The notes: generated from the sequence alone by a model not told the origin. Shown: positions 26,383-35,385, counted from the first letter of the stretch. The stretch: DNA of 38,598 nucleotides from an uncultured SAR86 cluster bacterium (GCA_902591565.1 CACJBC010000010.1:1-38598), one strand, 5' to 3'. Program-made: numbers and translations.

Positions 26383-26760
26383 TCAATCATTCTTCTTGGC
26401 ATGTTCTTTTAAATGGTTTTTATAAGAATCTTTCATTCTCATTTTCATTCTATGTGAAATCATATCCTTACACCATACATCATAAACTGTTGAGTAATTT
26501 GAGGCCAAGGTAGATAAAGCGATTGCTTCACCCCATTTTTCATCATTCCAAGATTTATCTTTTAAATCTCCATGTTTTTTTATGTCATCAAAAACACTAT
26601 CTGCAGCACCAAGAAACCATCCAATACCAGACTTAGTTTCCATACACTCTTTAGCACTCATAAGCATGTTAGGGTGTTCTTTTTTTTCTTTTTTATGATC
26701 ATCCGCATACAAGGAACCCACCATAGAAAAAGCAATTATTAAGGTAGTTATTTTTTTCAT
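26383..26760 (-). CDS. Hypothetical secreted protein (125 aa)
   Basis: Unrecognised. A clear signal peptide (MKKITTLIIAFSMVGSLYADD) predicts export. The mature part is small, highly charged and helix-rich, with two cysteines (MSAKECMETKSG and VYDVWCKDM) that could pair in the periplasm. The segment just after the signal is Lys/His-rich (DDHKKEKKEHP), which could bind metal, but nothing else supports that. The AT-rich gap to the next gene (26761-26898) holds its likely promoter. Confidence 0.7.
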   Translation of the reverse strand: MKKITTLIIAFSMVGSLYADDHKKEKKEHPNMLMSAKECMETKSGIGWFLGAADSVFDDIKKHGDLKDKSWNDEKWGEAIALSTLASNYSTVYDVWCKDMISHRMKMRMKDSYKNHLKEHAKKND

Positions 26761-26898
26761 ATTTCTCCAAAAATTTTATTCATATTAATAGAGTAAATTA
26801 TTTACAAAAAAGTTCAAAAAAATATTTACTTTTAAAAAAAAATATTCATAATGCTCCGATATTTATACTCATAGGCACAACTCTTTTTGTCTATCAGT

Positions 26899-27150
26899 AT
26901 GACTATCCTTGAAATCATTCAAATTATTAGCGTTATTTTTGGCACATTGATAGCCGCACCCCTTATTGTCTCAAAAAAGTATAATAAGAGATTGCTAGGT
27001 CTTATTGCAGTTGCAATGGGTAGCATCCTTGCGATGATAGTTCAACTATATGCGGGCTTATATTACTTTTTCTTTGCTTCTGCTTTTTGGTTATTAAATT
27101 CAGCGCATGCAATTCGTAAAATGCTTAAGACAAATAGAGAAATTTTTTAG
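26899..27150 (+). CDS. Small hypothetical membrane protein (83 aa)
   Basis: Three hydrophobic segments fill most of the 83 residues (IIQIISVIFGTLIAAPLIV, LLGLIAVAMGSILAMIVQLY, YYFFFASAFWLLNSAHAIR). The overall pattern resembles small PnuC/YgjV/SemiSWEET-like proteins, but the similarity is only by layout. The frame is open to a TTG at 26887; the ATG at 26899 is preferred. It converges on the NAD-binding protein gene with a 4-base overlap. Confidence 0.6.
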   Translation: MTILEIIQIISVIFGTLIAAPLIVSKKYNKRLLGLIAVAMGSILAMIVQLYAGLYYFFFASAFWLLNSAHAIRKMLKTNREIF

Positions 27151-27821
27151 ATATTAACAAAATCTTTATATCTTAGGATTGTTAGCCCTCTTGAATCATC
27201 ATTCATTTTTTGCACCATTGCTTTAGCAACATCTCGCGCTTCTACAAATTTAAAATCTGAAAAAGGGCCTAGCATCAATGGCGAAAAAATTTTACCCCCT
27301 AACTCGATTAATGAAATATCAAGTTTGAATGATTCATTTACTCTTTTGCCAAGTAAGTGGCTTGGTTGAGCAAAGATAGTTTTTGAATATCCTATTTTTT
27401 TTATAAGATTTTCCATATTGCCCTTTGTTTTAAGATACAAGTTATATGAATTTTTATCTGCACCAATTGCAGAAACTATTGCTATTGATCTTGCACCATT
27501 ATCAAATGCTTTTTTAGCTATTTTTAAAACATATTCACAATCTACTCTAATAAAATTATCTCTATCAGATTTGCTAATATATAACAGCTCACTTGAGCCT
27601 AACTTTTTTCCAATTGCAATATAAACGTGATCAATTCTTGGAAGGTTTATTTCATCTAAGTCATCAAATTCTGTAATGATTTCTTTAAATTTATTTTGAT
27701 CTTTATCTGAAGTTCTTCTAGATAATAAGAAAATATCTTGATTTTCTTTTGAAATGCATTCAAAAATTTCATTACCTACAAGTCCGGAGGCTCCAATTAA
27801 TAATGTTCTTGTTTTTTCCAT
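27147..27821 (-). CDS. NAD(P)-binding oxidoreductase, atypical SDR (HTATIP2/YbjT-like)
   Basis: Rossmann-fold protein of 224 residues with the atypical-SDR dinucleotide motif LLIGASGLVGNEIFE, then VYIAIGKK, SIAIVSAIGAD and YLKTKGNMENLIKKIG (YxxxK). This resembles the TIP30/HTATIP2-like and YbjT-like NAD(P)-binding group. Substrate unknown. Its start codon adjoins the end of the shikimate-kinase-like gene, with one base shared, so they probably form a transcript with pip and mcd. Confidence 0.8.
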   Translation of the reverse strand: MEKTRTLLIGASGLVGNEIFECISKENQDIFLLSRRTSDKDQNKFKEIITEFDDLDEINLPRIDHVYIAIGKKLGSSELLYISKSDRDNFIRVDCEYVLKIAKKAFDNGARSIAIVSAIGADKNSYNLYLKTKGNMENLIKKIGYSKTIFAQPSHLLGKRVNESFKLDISLIELGGKIFSPLMLGPFSDFKFVEARDVAKAMVQKMNDDSRGLTILRYKDFVNI

Positions 27822-28309
27822 TAAATTAAACTAATAATTTTTGATATTAGGTCTTCTATAGATTTATTGCCATTCAACGTAATATGAGCCCATTTATTAT
27901 AGAGAGGAACTCTTTCTTTATATATGTCATCAATACTTAAACCATCAGGAGCAGCCAAACCTCTTTCTTGACCATCCCCAATTCTTTGTTTAATTTCATC
28001 AAGAGGAGTATTGATGTACATAATTTTAGAAAAAGAGCTTAGATGTAACATTGATTTTTCAGAATAGACGGCACTACCTCCTGTAGATATAACTTTTATG
28101 TTTTCATCGAGTCTAAGTATTACCTCTTCTTCAGCTTGCCTTACAAATTCGTAACCCTTTTTCTTTTTTAGTTGTTCTAAGGATAATTTAAATTTTTCTT
28201 CAATTAGTAAATCGGTGTCAACAAAACTAATATCTAATTGTGATGACAAAGCTCCACCAATTGTTGATTTTCCACAACCTGCCATGCCTATAAAACTTAT
28301 ATTATTCAT
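27821..28309 (-). CDS. Shikimate-kinase-like protein (divergent AroK family)
   Basis: P-loop kinase of 162 residues in the shikimate kinase family. Walker A GMAGCGKST, VDTDLLIE (shikimate-binding Asp), EFVRQAEEEV (Arg) and ERVPLYNKWA (C-terminal Arg) are present. Two sites deviate from classical AroK: the GGG triplet is TGGS, and the lid is QERGLAAPDG rather than a RPLL type. This pattern recurs in a paralogous branch often annotated as shikimate kinase. The first codon of the open frame (28318) is TTG; the ATG at 28309 is chosen, overlapping the pip stop. Function as the main AroK is uncertain, since aroB is not adjacent. Confidence 0.78.
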   Translation of the reverse strand: MNNISFIGMAGCGKSTIGGALSSQLDISFVDTDLLIEEKFKLSLEQLKKKKGYEFVRQAEEEVILRLDENIKVISTGGSAVYSEKSMLHLSSFSKIMYINTPLDEIKQRIGDGQERGLAAPDGLSIDDIYKERVPLYNKWAHITLNGNKSIEDLISKIISLI

Positions 28310-29261
28310 TTTTAGCAAACTCCTCAGTTGCTTTAATTAGTTCATGAGTGATCTCTTTTTCAAAAGCAGTATGTCCAGAAGAGGGCGCAACTATTAAGTT
28401 GGCTTCTGGCCAATTTTTGGATAATTCCCATGCAGTTGTCATCGGGCAAACAATATCATATCTACCTTGAACGATTGTAGTAGGAATATTTCTTATGATA
28501 TCTATTCCAGATTCTATTAATTGATTTTCGTGTTCCAAGAATCCTTTATTAACAAAATAATGATTTTCAATAAGAGCAAAGGCTAATGCAAATCTAGGAT
28601 CAGAGAAGCTATCTGCCATATCTGGGTTATAACTCAAGCTACTAGTTGAGCCTTCCCATCTGGACCAAGCTATGGCTGCATTTAATTTTTTTTCTGTGTT
28701 ATCGCTTTTAAATATTTCATGATACGCGGACATTAAATCATCTCTCTGACTTATATCAATTGGCTCTAAAAATTTCTCCCATGCCTCTGGAAAAATGTTG
28801 GAAGCTCCTTCTTGATAAAACCAATCTAGCTCTTTTTTTCTTAGCATAAAGATTCCTCTAAGAACCATTTCACTAACGGATTTTGGATAGGTTTGAGAGT
28901 ATGCAAGAGATAATGTACTACCCCAAGAACCACCAAAAACTAGCCATTTTTCAAATCCAAGTTTATTTTTAAGAGTCTCTATATCTTCAACAAGATCCCA
29001 TGTTGTATTTTGTTCCAGACAGCCATGAGGCTTACTTCTTCCGCAACCTCTTTGGTCAAAAATAACAATATGATACCTTTCTGGATTAAAAAACCTTCTT
29101 ACTGTTGTGCTTCCCCCACCGCCTGGACCGCCATGAAGAAAAACTGCTGGCTTACCATCTGGATTACCACATTGCTCATAATAAATTTCATGACAGCCTC
29201 TTTCCATGTAACCTGTATTAAATGGCTCAATAGCAGGGAAGAGTTTGAGCATGTCAGACAT
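28302..29261 (-). CDS. pip: Proline iminopeptidase
   Basis: Alpha/beta-hydrolase of peptidase family S33 releasing N-terminal proline from peptides. Oxyanion region VFLHGGPGGGGST, FDQRGCGRS, nucleophile elbow FGGSWGSTLSLAY, a cap domain (WSRWEGSTSSL), and the terminal VQGRYDIVCP and SSGHTAFE carrying Asp and His. It has 319 residues, the normal length. Cytoplasmic; no signal peptide. It is 5 bases downstream of the malonyl-CoA decarboxylase gene. Confidence 0.93.
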   Translation of the reverse strand: MSDMLKLFPAIEPFNTGYMERGCHEIYYEQCGNPDGKPAVFLHGGPGGGGSTTVRRFFNPERYHIVIFDQRGCGRSKPHGCLEQNTTWDLVEDIETLKNKLGFEKWLVFGGSWGSTLSLAYSQTYPKSVSEMVLRGIFMLRKKELDWFYQEGASNIFPEAWEKFLEPIDISQRDDLMSAYHEIFKSDNTEKKLNAAIAWSRWEGSTSSLSYNPDMADSFSDPRFALAFALIENHYFVNKGFLEHENQLIESGIDIIRNIPTTIVQGRYDIVCPMTTAWELSKNWPEANLIVAPSSGHTAFEKEITHELIKATEEFAKNE

Positions 29262-29266
29262 ATAAA

Positions 29267-30532
29267 TTAGCTATATTTTTTTTTAAGAGATTTAATTTCA
29301 TTTGAAATAATGACTACTTTATCTTTAAAAAATTGCTCATGATTTTTTTCAACAACATCTAAATCGTATAAGTAATTAACCATCGTTCCTTGAGATTGTT
29401 TTATGCCTTTAGCAGATAGATCTGCATGAAGATTTATCTTATGAAGAATAGCTCCGTTGCCAAGATGAAATCTAGCCACTGGATCATTAGGAAGTCCATC
29501 TTCTCTATTGGATTCAGTTAAGTAAATTATCGAATTTTTAAGAAGAACCTCATCTTGATCTTCATTTAAACAATTTTCATATGCCAAAGGTGCATTTTTT
29601 TCCATCCACTTCATCAATCCAGGAATAGGAGATAGTGTTACAAATTTATCTAAACCTTGAATCTCTTGTTTAAGCTTATGTGCTACTTTTTTGATTAAAA
29701 AATTTCCAAATGAAATTCCAGAAAGACCATCCTGACAGTTAGATATAGAGTAAAAAACAGCAGTATTGATTTCATCAAAGCTTAACTCTTCTCTATCAAT
29801 TTTAATAATATTTTCAATTGATTCTGGTATTTCTTTTGTGAAAGCAACTTCAACAAATATTAGAGGATCTTCAGGCACAAGAGGATGAAAAAAGGCAAAA
29901 CATTGTCTGTCATTCGGTGCCAGTCTTGACCTTAAGTCTTTCCATGAATTTATTTCATGAACTGCCTCATACTCTATAATTTTTTCTAGAATATTTGCCG
30001 GTGTAGACCAATCTATTTTTTCCAAGACAAGAAATGATGGGTTAAACCAATACTTAAATAGTTTGAGCAAACTAGCATCAAGTGGTCTTAGTTGATCTTT
30101 ATTTTTTTTTAAAAGACTCCTAACCCTTTCTCTTAGTTTAATAAGTCTATGAGTACCATTTGGAGTAGCATTTAGTCTTCTAAATAACTCTATCCATTTT
30201 GGTTCGGCAGCATTGCTAATCCCTTGTAAATTTTGCTGATTTTTATTTTTTGAATAATTTTGTGTAGCTTTGATAATTAAATCAGTATTTACATCATACT
30301 CCTTAAGAAGATGCTCGAGATATATTACTAAGTCTTCATCATTTTTTTCTTCGATTAAATCTAATAAATGCTCTCCAAACGCAATTGAAGAAACCTCTCC
30401 AGATGTGTGCATTACAGATTCAGTTGCTTGATTTATGTTCTTATGTAGTGTGCCAAAGCCTTGTGAACGAAATCTTCTTAAGCTTAGACCATTCTCCATA
30501 ATGGAAGAAATCATATTTTGGAAAAAATTCAT
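29267..30532 (-). CDS. Malonyl-CoA decarboxylase
   Basis: Converts malonyl-CoA to acetyl-CoA and CO2. The N-terminal helical domain is followed by the catalytic GNAT-fold domain with CFAFFHPLVPEDPLIFVEVA, FYSISNCQDGLSGISFGNFL, TLSPIPGLMKWM and DPVARFHLGNGA, all family features. It has 421 residues. No malonyl-CoA synthetase or malonate transporter is adjacent, so its role may be to remove malonyl-CoA formed by side reactions or to regulate fatty-acid flux. It is divergent from psd across 75 bases. Confidence 0.92.
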   Translation of the reverse strand: MNFFQNMISSIMENGLSLRRFRSQGFGTLHKNINQATESVMHTSGEVSSIAFGEHLLDLIEEKNDEDLVIYLEHLLKEYDVNTDLIIKATQNYSKNKNQQNLQGISNAAEPKWIELFRRLNATPNGTHRLIKLRERVRSLLKKNKDQLRPLDASLLKLFKYWFNPSFLVLEKIDWSTPANILEKIIEYEAVHEINSWKDLRSRLAPNDRQCFAFFHPLVPEDPLIFVEVAFTKEIPESIENIIKIDREELSFDEINTAVFYSISNCQDGLSGISFGNFLIKKVAHKLKQEIQGLDKFVTLSPIPGLMKWMEKNAPLAYENCLNEDQDEVLLKNSIIYLTESNREDGLPNDPVARFHLGNGAILHKINLHADLSAKGIKQSQGTMVNYLYDLDVVEKNHEQFFKDKVVIISNEIKSLKKKYS

Positions 30533-30607
30533 AGTTAAACTATACTTTACAACTTTTATTTAAAGCAATTTAAAAAAATAAAGAAGTTATCAATAATTCG
30601 ATAAAAA

Positions 30608-31279
30608 ATGAAAAATAAAGATTTAAATTCAAAATTTTATATTCATCCTGAAGGGTGGAAGTTTGCTTTTATTTTTTTTGTCTCGTCACTTTTTATGTCA
30701 TTAGTCTATTTACCATTAGCATATGTAGGATATTTATTAACACTGTTTACGTTATGGTTTTTTAGAAACCCTGAAAGAAAAACTCCCAAAAACTCAAATT
30801 ACATTATCAGCTCTGCTGATGGTAAGGTTTGCCTAATTGATAATGCAATTCCACCTCAAGAAGTTCAGTTTGGAACTAACCAAATGCTTCGTATATGTGT
30901 TTTTATGAATGTCTTTAATGTTCATATAAATAGAAGTCCTATTGAAGGCAAAATCGATAAAGTCATATATAAAAAAGGCAGTTTCTTCAATGCTAGTCTA
31001 GATAAGGCTAGTGAAAAAAATGAAAGAAGCAGTATGATTATCTCTAATACAAATGGCACTCAACTTGTAGTTGTTCAAATTGCAGGATTAATTGCTAGAA
31101 GAATTTTAAGCTTTGTCTCTGATAATCAATATCTTGATCAAGGAGAGAGATACGGTTTAATAAGGTTCGGATCTAGGGTTGACATCTACATGCCATTAAA
31201 CTCCTCTATAAATTGTAAAGTAGGTGATAAGGTTATTGCTGGAGAAAGTGTGCTTGCAATACTGGCTGAAAATCAATGA
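30608..31279 (+). CDS. psd: Phosphatidylserine decarboxylase proenzyme (short type)
   Basis: Makes phosphatidylethanolamine from phosphatidylserine. It has 223 residues, the short type found next to pssA in many bacteria, with an N-terminal hydrophobic hairpin (FAFIFFVSSLFMSLVYLPLA). Conserved elements are SADGKVCLID, FMNVFNVHINRSPI and the self-cleavage site RFGSRVD. Cleavage is expected between Gly188 and Ser189, making the pyruvoyl group (FGS instead of the LGST of the E. coli type). It overlaps pssA by 4 bases (ATGA). Confidence 0.94.
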   Translation: MKNKDLNSKFYIHPEGWKFAFIFFVSSLFMSLVYLPLAYVGYLLTLFTLWFFRNPERKTPKNSNYIISSADGKVCLIDNAIPPQEVQFGTNQMLRICVFMNVFNVHINRSPIEGKIDKVIYKKGSFFNASLDKASEKNERSSMIISNTNGTQLVVVQIAGLIARRILSFVSDNQYLDQGERYGLIRFGSRVDIYMPLNSSINCKVGDKVIAGESVLAILAENQ

Positions 31280-32004
31280 AAAAAATTAATTTAAGATCAC
31301 TTTTACCAAACCTAATTACATTATCAGGCTTGAGTTTTGGATTAAGTTCTATGAGATTTGCAATTGAAGGAGAATACAACTTAGCAATACTTTGCATACT
31401 TTTTGCAGCTGTATGTGATGCTTTAGACGGCATGCTTGCAAGACATTTAGATAGCGAATCAGATCTTGGATTTCAATTAGATTCACTTTCAGATTTTTTA
31501 AGCTTTGGAATTGCCCCAGGCTTACTTATGTATATGGCTGTTTTTAATCAAAATAGCATTGGAGCATTCGCTGCATTAATTTTTATAGTATTTTCATGTT
31601 TGCGATTGGCGCTCTTTAATGTGCTTCATGAAAAATCTAAGAACAACGAAGCACAAAGAATAGATTTTTTTACTGGAATACCAACTCCAGCTGGAGCCAT
31701 ATTAATATTGTTACCATTAACTCATGTTTATATTGGTTATGACTGGGCATATGAAAATCTCAATTTTGTAGCTGGCTATATTATTTTAATTAGTGGTCTT
31801 CTAGTAAGTAAGATTCCAACTTTTTCGATAAAAGGAAGAGACCAATTTATCAACTCAAAGCTCGTTTTTTTAGCTATATTTTCTACTCTAGTTTTAAGTA
31901 TGATTAATTTTCCATGGCATACATTAAATTTATTAGCTTTTATTTATTTTTTTACAATTCCTTTTTCAATACTATCTTGGCAAAAATATAGACTTAAACA
32001 CTAG
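31276..32004 (+). CDS. pssA: CDP-diacylglycerol-serine O-phosphatidyltransferase PssA
   Basis: Integral membrane CDP-alcohol phosphatidyltransferase producing phosphatidylserine. The metal and substrate motif D-x2-DG-x2-AR-x8-G-x3-D-x3-D is complete (D48, D51-G52, A55-R56, G65, D69, D73). About six to eight membrane helices in 242 residues. Paired with psd, it gives the two final steps to phosphatidylethanolamine. It converges on the SDR gene with an 11-base overlap. Confidence 0.94.
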   Translation: MKKINLRSLLPNLITLSGLSFGLSSMRFAIEGEYNLAILCILFAAVCDALDGMLARHLDSESDLGFQLDSLSDFLSFGIAPGLLMYMAVFNQNSIGAFAALIFIVFSCLRLALFNVLHEKSKNNEAQRIDFFTGIPTPAGAILILLPLTHVYIGYDWAYENLNFVAGYIILISGLLVSKIPTFSIKGRDQFINSKLVFLAIFSTLVLSMINFPWHTLNLLAFIYFFTIPFSILSWQKYRLKH

Positions 32005-32974
32005 ATATCATTTTTTCAGTTTCTTCCCACAATCTTTTTGCTTCTTCTGTATCTATTGCATGATCAGCAACACCAAAATACCTATGCATTGATTCATCTA
32101 TATTTTCTTTCCGCTTTGCAATATCACAATTTTCACAAAACACTCCACCAATATCATTTAGCATTGAGCTCACAGCACACCAAATAGTTGTTGAAGCACC
32201 CTGTGAAGGACTCTTAAAAAAGTTTGCTGCTAAATCTGATAGTGAGCCATCCTCTTTTTTCCATCCAAGTGCAACCATTTCCTCGTGCTCTAGATGTCTT
32301 TGTAGAGGGGTTAAAATACCGCCAGGGTGCACTGCAAAACTTCTAATACCTTTATCCTTCATTTTTCTATCAAACTCAATTGCCAAAAGAGATGCAGCTG
32401 TTTTTGATTGTCCATATGCAGTCCACTTATTGTATGAGCTGTCTTCAAAATGTATGTCATCCCATAAAATTTTTGAAATAGAATGAGCAGAAGAAGATAG
32501 GCTAATGAATCTTGATTGCCCGTTCGCACGAAATTTATTCATTAACTGATCTAGAAGTAATTGATGTCCTATATGATTGACGCCAAATTGGCTCTCCCAA
32601 TTATTACCAATCCGCGTTTCTGGACATGCCATGATACCAGCGTTATTTATTAAAATATCAAGCTTTAGATTTAGTTGTGAAAATGATTCAACAAAATTCA
32701 TTACTGAGTTTAGATCAGCAAGATCCATTTCATAAATATCATTTTTAGGCACAATGCCGTCAAGAATAGATTTTGCATGATCAAGTCTCTTTGCTGGAAC
32801 TATTACTTTAGCATTCGCTTTTTTTAAAGCTTTAGTTGTTTCCAAACCAATTCCAGAATAACCTCCGGTAATAATGATATTTTTATTAGATAGATCAAGA
32901 TCCTTGATGATTTCATATGGTTCAGTTTTTTGTCCAAACCCAGAATGAAGTGGTTGTTGCAGAGTAGAAATCAT
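31994..32974 (-). CDS. Short-chain dehydrogenase/reductase (retinol-dehydrogenase-like)
   Basis: Classical-type SDR in a 326-residue chain. NAD(P)-binding IITGGYSGIGLETTKAL (TGxxxGIG), NNAG in LINNAGIMACPE, catalytic Ser in FISLSSSAH, and YxxxK in YGQSKTAA. The C-terminal half matches RDH/WW-domain oxidoreductase-type SDRs that act on hydrophobic alcohols or ketones. It is divergent from the P450 gene with 48 bases between starts, so the two may be co-regulated, possibly in oxidation of a lipid or terpenoid. Confidence 0.9.
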   Translation of the reverse strand: MISTLQQPLHSGFGQKTEPYEIIKDLDLSNKNIIITGGYSGIGLETTKALKKANAKVIVPAKRLDHAKSILDGIVPKNDIYEMDLADLNSVMNFVESFSQLNLKLDILINNAGIMACPETRIGNNWESQFGVNHIGHQLLLDQLMNKFRANGQSRFISLSSSAHSISKILWDDIHFEDSSYNKWTAYGQSKTAASLLAIEFDRKMKDKGIRSFAVHPGGILTPLQRHLEHEEMVALGWKKEDGSLSDLAANFFKSPSQGASTTIWCAVSSMLNDIGGVFCENCDIAKRKENIDESMHRYFGVADHAIDTEEAKRLWEETEKMISSV

Positions 32975-33022
32975 AATTTTTTCTTACAGTATGACAATTT
33001 AATATAGTAAAGTATTTACATA

Positions 33023-34378
33023 ATGTCTAAAAGTTTTGTTCTCTCATCTAGAGTGATAAATAATAAAATTAATCATCCTAGCTTTGAAAAAAGATTTTCT
33101 CATAATCCATCAAACTCATTAAATGATTTAGATCTCTTTAGAAGAGGCCAACCATTTGATTTATATAAAGAACTTAGGGAGAGTGCGCCAGTGTTTTTTC
33201 ATCCACCAATGCACACTGATCCTGAGCCAGGGTATTGGGTTCTAACAAAATATAAAGATATTAAGACTGTATCAATGAATCCAAAGATTTTTTCATCACA
33301 GTATTCAACTGGCAATCTATTAACACTTGGCTCAGAGGAAAATAGACACCCAAAGCTATTCAAATCTACTATAGATCATATGTTAAATCTCGATGGAGAA
33401 ATGCATTTGAATTTAAGAAAAGAACATATGCCTTTCTTCAAGCATGGATATATAGATGAATTACAAAAAAAAGTTTCCTTAAAAGTTAGTGATTTATTAG
33501 ATGAAGCAGAAAAACTTAATGAATTTAATTTAGTTAAAGAGATATCGCAACAGCTTCCAATTTTTACTCTTTCCGAAATTTTAGGAATTCCAGAATCAGA
33601 TAGACAAAAACTCATAGAGTGGATGGAGTTTTTAGAGCTAGCCCAGTATTTTACTCTTGAGCAAATAAAACAAAATGAGGAAGGAATAACTGACACAACA
33701 CCTGATCCCGCTCTTGTTGAGATGTTTAATAATATGATTGATGAAATGTTTGATTATGGAAGATTTATCCTTAATAAAAAGAAAGATAAACCTGAGAATG
33801 ATTTACTCAGTGCAATTGCAAATGCAAAAATTGAGGGAGAAGACTTATCGCAAGAATTTCTAGATGGCTCATGGCTTTTAATAGTTTTTGCTGGAAACGA
33901 TACTACAAGAAATACTATGAGTGGTGGCATTAAATTACTTCACGAAAACCCTGAGCAAAAACAATTAGTTTTAGATGATTTTGAAAGGGTCTCAGGATTA
34001 ATAAATGAGACTGTTAGATATGTCTCTCCTGTAATTCATATGAGAAGAACTTCCCTTGAGGAAACATTTATAGGCGAACAAAAAATAGGCCCGTATGAAA
34101 AAATTGCATTATGGTACGGAGCTGCAAATAGAGACCCTGAAATTTTTGATTCACCAGATGAATTTAATATCTTGCGAGAGAATGCTGATCAACATCTTGC
34201 TTTTGGTATAGGGAGGCATACCTGTTTAGGAAAACCAGTTGCATTAATGCAATTAAGAGAATTTTACTCACAATTCTTATCTAGATTTCCTTATTATCAA
34301 ATAACAGGAGATTGGAAAGTTGCACCAAATAATTTCGTACATGCAATTCAAGAAATACCCATACGACTTAAAAAGTAG
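33023..34378 (+). CDS. Cytochrome P450 (soluble bacterial class I type)
   Basis: 451-residue soluble heme monooxygenase. I-helix oxygen-binding motif FAGNDTTRN, ExxR in NETVRYVSPV, and heme loop FGIGRHTCLGKPVA with the cysteine ligand at Cys401. There is no N-terminal membrane anchor. The sequence resembles the CYP125/CYP142/CYP153-like bacterial enzymes that oxidise sterol side chains, terpenes or alkanes, but substrate cannot be assigned. No ferredoxin or ferredoxin reductase gene is adjacent, so redox partners must come from elsewhere. Confidence 0.94.
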   Translation: MSKSFVLSSRVINNKINHPSFEKRFSHNPSNSLNDLDLFRRGQPFDLYKELRESAPVFFHPPMHTDPEPGYWVLTKYKDIKTVSMNPKIFSSQYSTGNLLTLGSEENRHPKLFKSTIDHMLNLDGEMHLNLRKEHMPFFKHGYIDELQKKVSLKVSDLLDEAEKLNEFNLVKEISQQLPIFTLSEILGIPESDRQKLIEWMEFLELAQYFTLEQIKQNEEGITDTTPDPALVEMFNNMIDEMFDYGRFILNKKKDKPENDLLSAIANAKIEGEDLSQEFLDGSWLLIVFAGNDTTRNTMSGGIKLLHENPEQKQLVLDDFERVSGLINETVRYVSPVIHMRRTSLEETFIGEQKIGPYEKIALWYGAANRDPEIFDSPDEFNILRENADQHLAFGIGRHTCLGKPVALMQLREFYSQFLSRFPYYQITGDWKVAPNNFVHAIQEIPIRLKK

Positions 34379-34487
34379 ATAATTTTTTTATAAAAAATTA
34401 AAAAACTATAAAAATTATTTTTAAAAAAAGATTTAAATTTTATACACAATAAAGATTGTAGTGACTAGTATGTGTTTTTTTAATGTA

Positions 34488-34520
34488 TATAATTTTAAGG
34501 GTATGCAATTAAAAGGAGAG
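34488..34520 (+). promoter_or_regulatory. Possible -10 element and strong RBS for the DUF805 gene
   Basis: TATAAT at 34488-34493 in the AT-rich 146-base gap after the P450 gene, followed by AAAGGAGAG (34512-34520), a strong Shine-Dalgarno by the standards of this window. No good -35 is seen at the right distance. Confidence 0.35.
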
Positions 34521-34524
34521 AGTT

Positions 34525-34899
34525 ATGAGCATGAAAGAGTCATTTATTTCAGTTTTTAAAAACTGGAGAAACTTTAGTGGTAGAGCATGTCGAAGTGAGT
34601 ATTGGTTTTTTGTGCTTTCAATTTTTCTCATTGCTTTCGTATTAGCATTTGTAGAAGCGTTGTTAGGAATCTTCAATGAAGAAATTGGTTACGGACCAAT
34701 GACCTTTTTATTTCAAATTATAACTATCATTCCGAGCATTTCTGTGACATCAAGAAGATTGCAAGATAGAGGCATTTCTGGATGGTGGCAATTGTCTTAT
34801 ATCTTAATTATTCCGATATTTGTAATTTTCATTTTATTAATGTTGCCTGCAAAAGAAGATGAAAATAAATGGGGCAGAAATCCATTACTGGAGACTTAA
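34525..34899 (+). CDS. DUF805 inner-membrane protein
   Basis: 124-residue DUF805 (YhaH/YhaI-type) membrane protein. NFSGRACRSEYWFFVLSIFL at residues 15-34 is the family signature, followed by SVTSRRLQDRGISGWW and a C-terminal KEDENKWGRNP. About three membrane helices. Function unknown. It precedes a secreted DUF2059 protein by 5 bases, so the two are probably co-transcribed. Confidence 0.9.
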   Translation: MSMKESFISVFKNWRNFSGRACRSEYWFFVLSIFLIAFVLAFVEALLGIFNEEIGYGPMTFLFQIITIIPSISVTSRRLQDRGISGWWQLSYILIIPIFVIFILLMLPAKEDENKWGRNPLLET

Positions 34900-34904
34900 A
34901 ACTT

Positions 34905-35366
34905 ATGAATAAAATCTATATTTCTTTACTACTAATTTTTAACACTTATATAAGCGCAGACGAGATTTCTGTTGATGAGATGGTAGATTTCATTGTTCAA
35001 GAACAATTCCTATCACAACAAGAAGATACAATGAAAAATTCTATGCATACCATGATGGAGTCAATGGGTTTGAGTGTAAAAAGCAAAGCAATGAGCGATT
35101 TCTTAGATCCTCTTATTAATGAATACATAAGCAGCATAGAGAAAAAAGTTCCTGCTCTGTATAAAGATATTTATTCTGATGATGAAATAACAGCACTCTA
35201 TAATTTTATGAAAACCAAGGAGGGGACCTCTATCAACAGCAAACAATCTCTTATGGTTGAGAAGACCATGCTCATGGTTAGTGAAGATGCGGTTAAATTG
35301 AGTGAAAGTATAGGAATTGCATTTCAAGAAAATCCTGAATTGATTCAGTCTTTAATGAAGCAATAG
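34905..35366 (+). CDS. DUF2059 secreted protein
   Basis: Signal peptide (MNKIYISLLLIFNTYISADE) and a helical DUF2059 domain with DEITALYNFMKTKEGTSINS and VEKTMLMVSEDAVKL. The frame is open to 34869, but the ATG at 34905, with GGAGAC about ten bases before it, gives the signal peptide and 153 residues. Function unknown. It is the last gene before the tRNA-Phe-flanked island: its stop lies 19 bases from the left direct repeat. Confidence 0.85.
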   Translation: MNKIYISLLLIFNTYISADEISVDEMVDFIVQEQFLSQQEDTMKNSMHTMMESMGLSVKSKAMSDFLDPLINEYISSIEKKVPALYKDIYSDDEITALYNFMKTKEGTSINSKQSLMVEKTMLMVSEDAVKLSESIGIAFQENPELIQSLMKQ

Positions 35367-35385
35367 TCATTCTAAAGGGTTTGAA

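Noticed and set aside
26887-26898. TTG start for the 83-residue membrane protein
   Set aside because: It adds only four residues and an ATG follows at 26899. It cannot be excluded, but there is no ribosome-site support.
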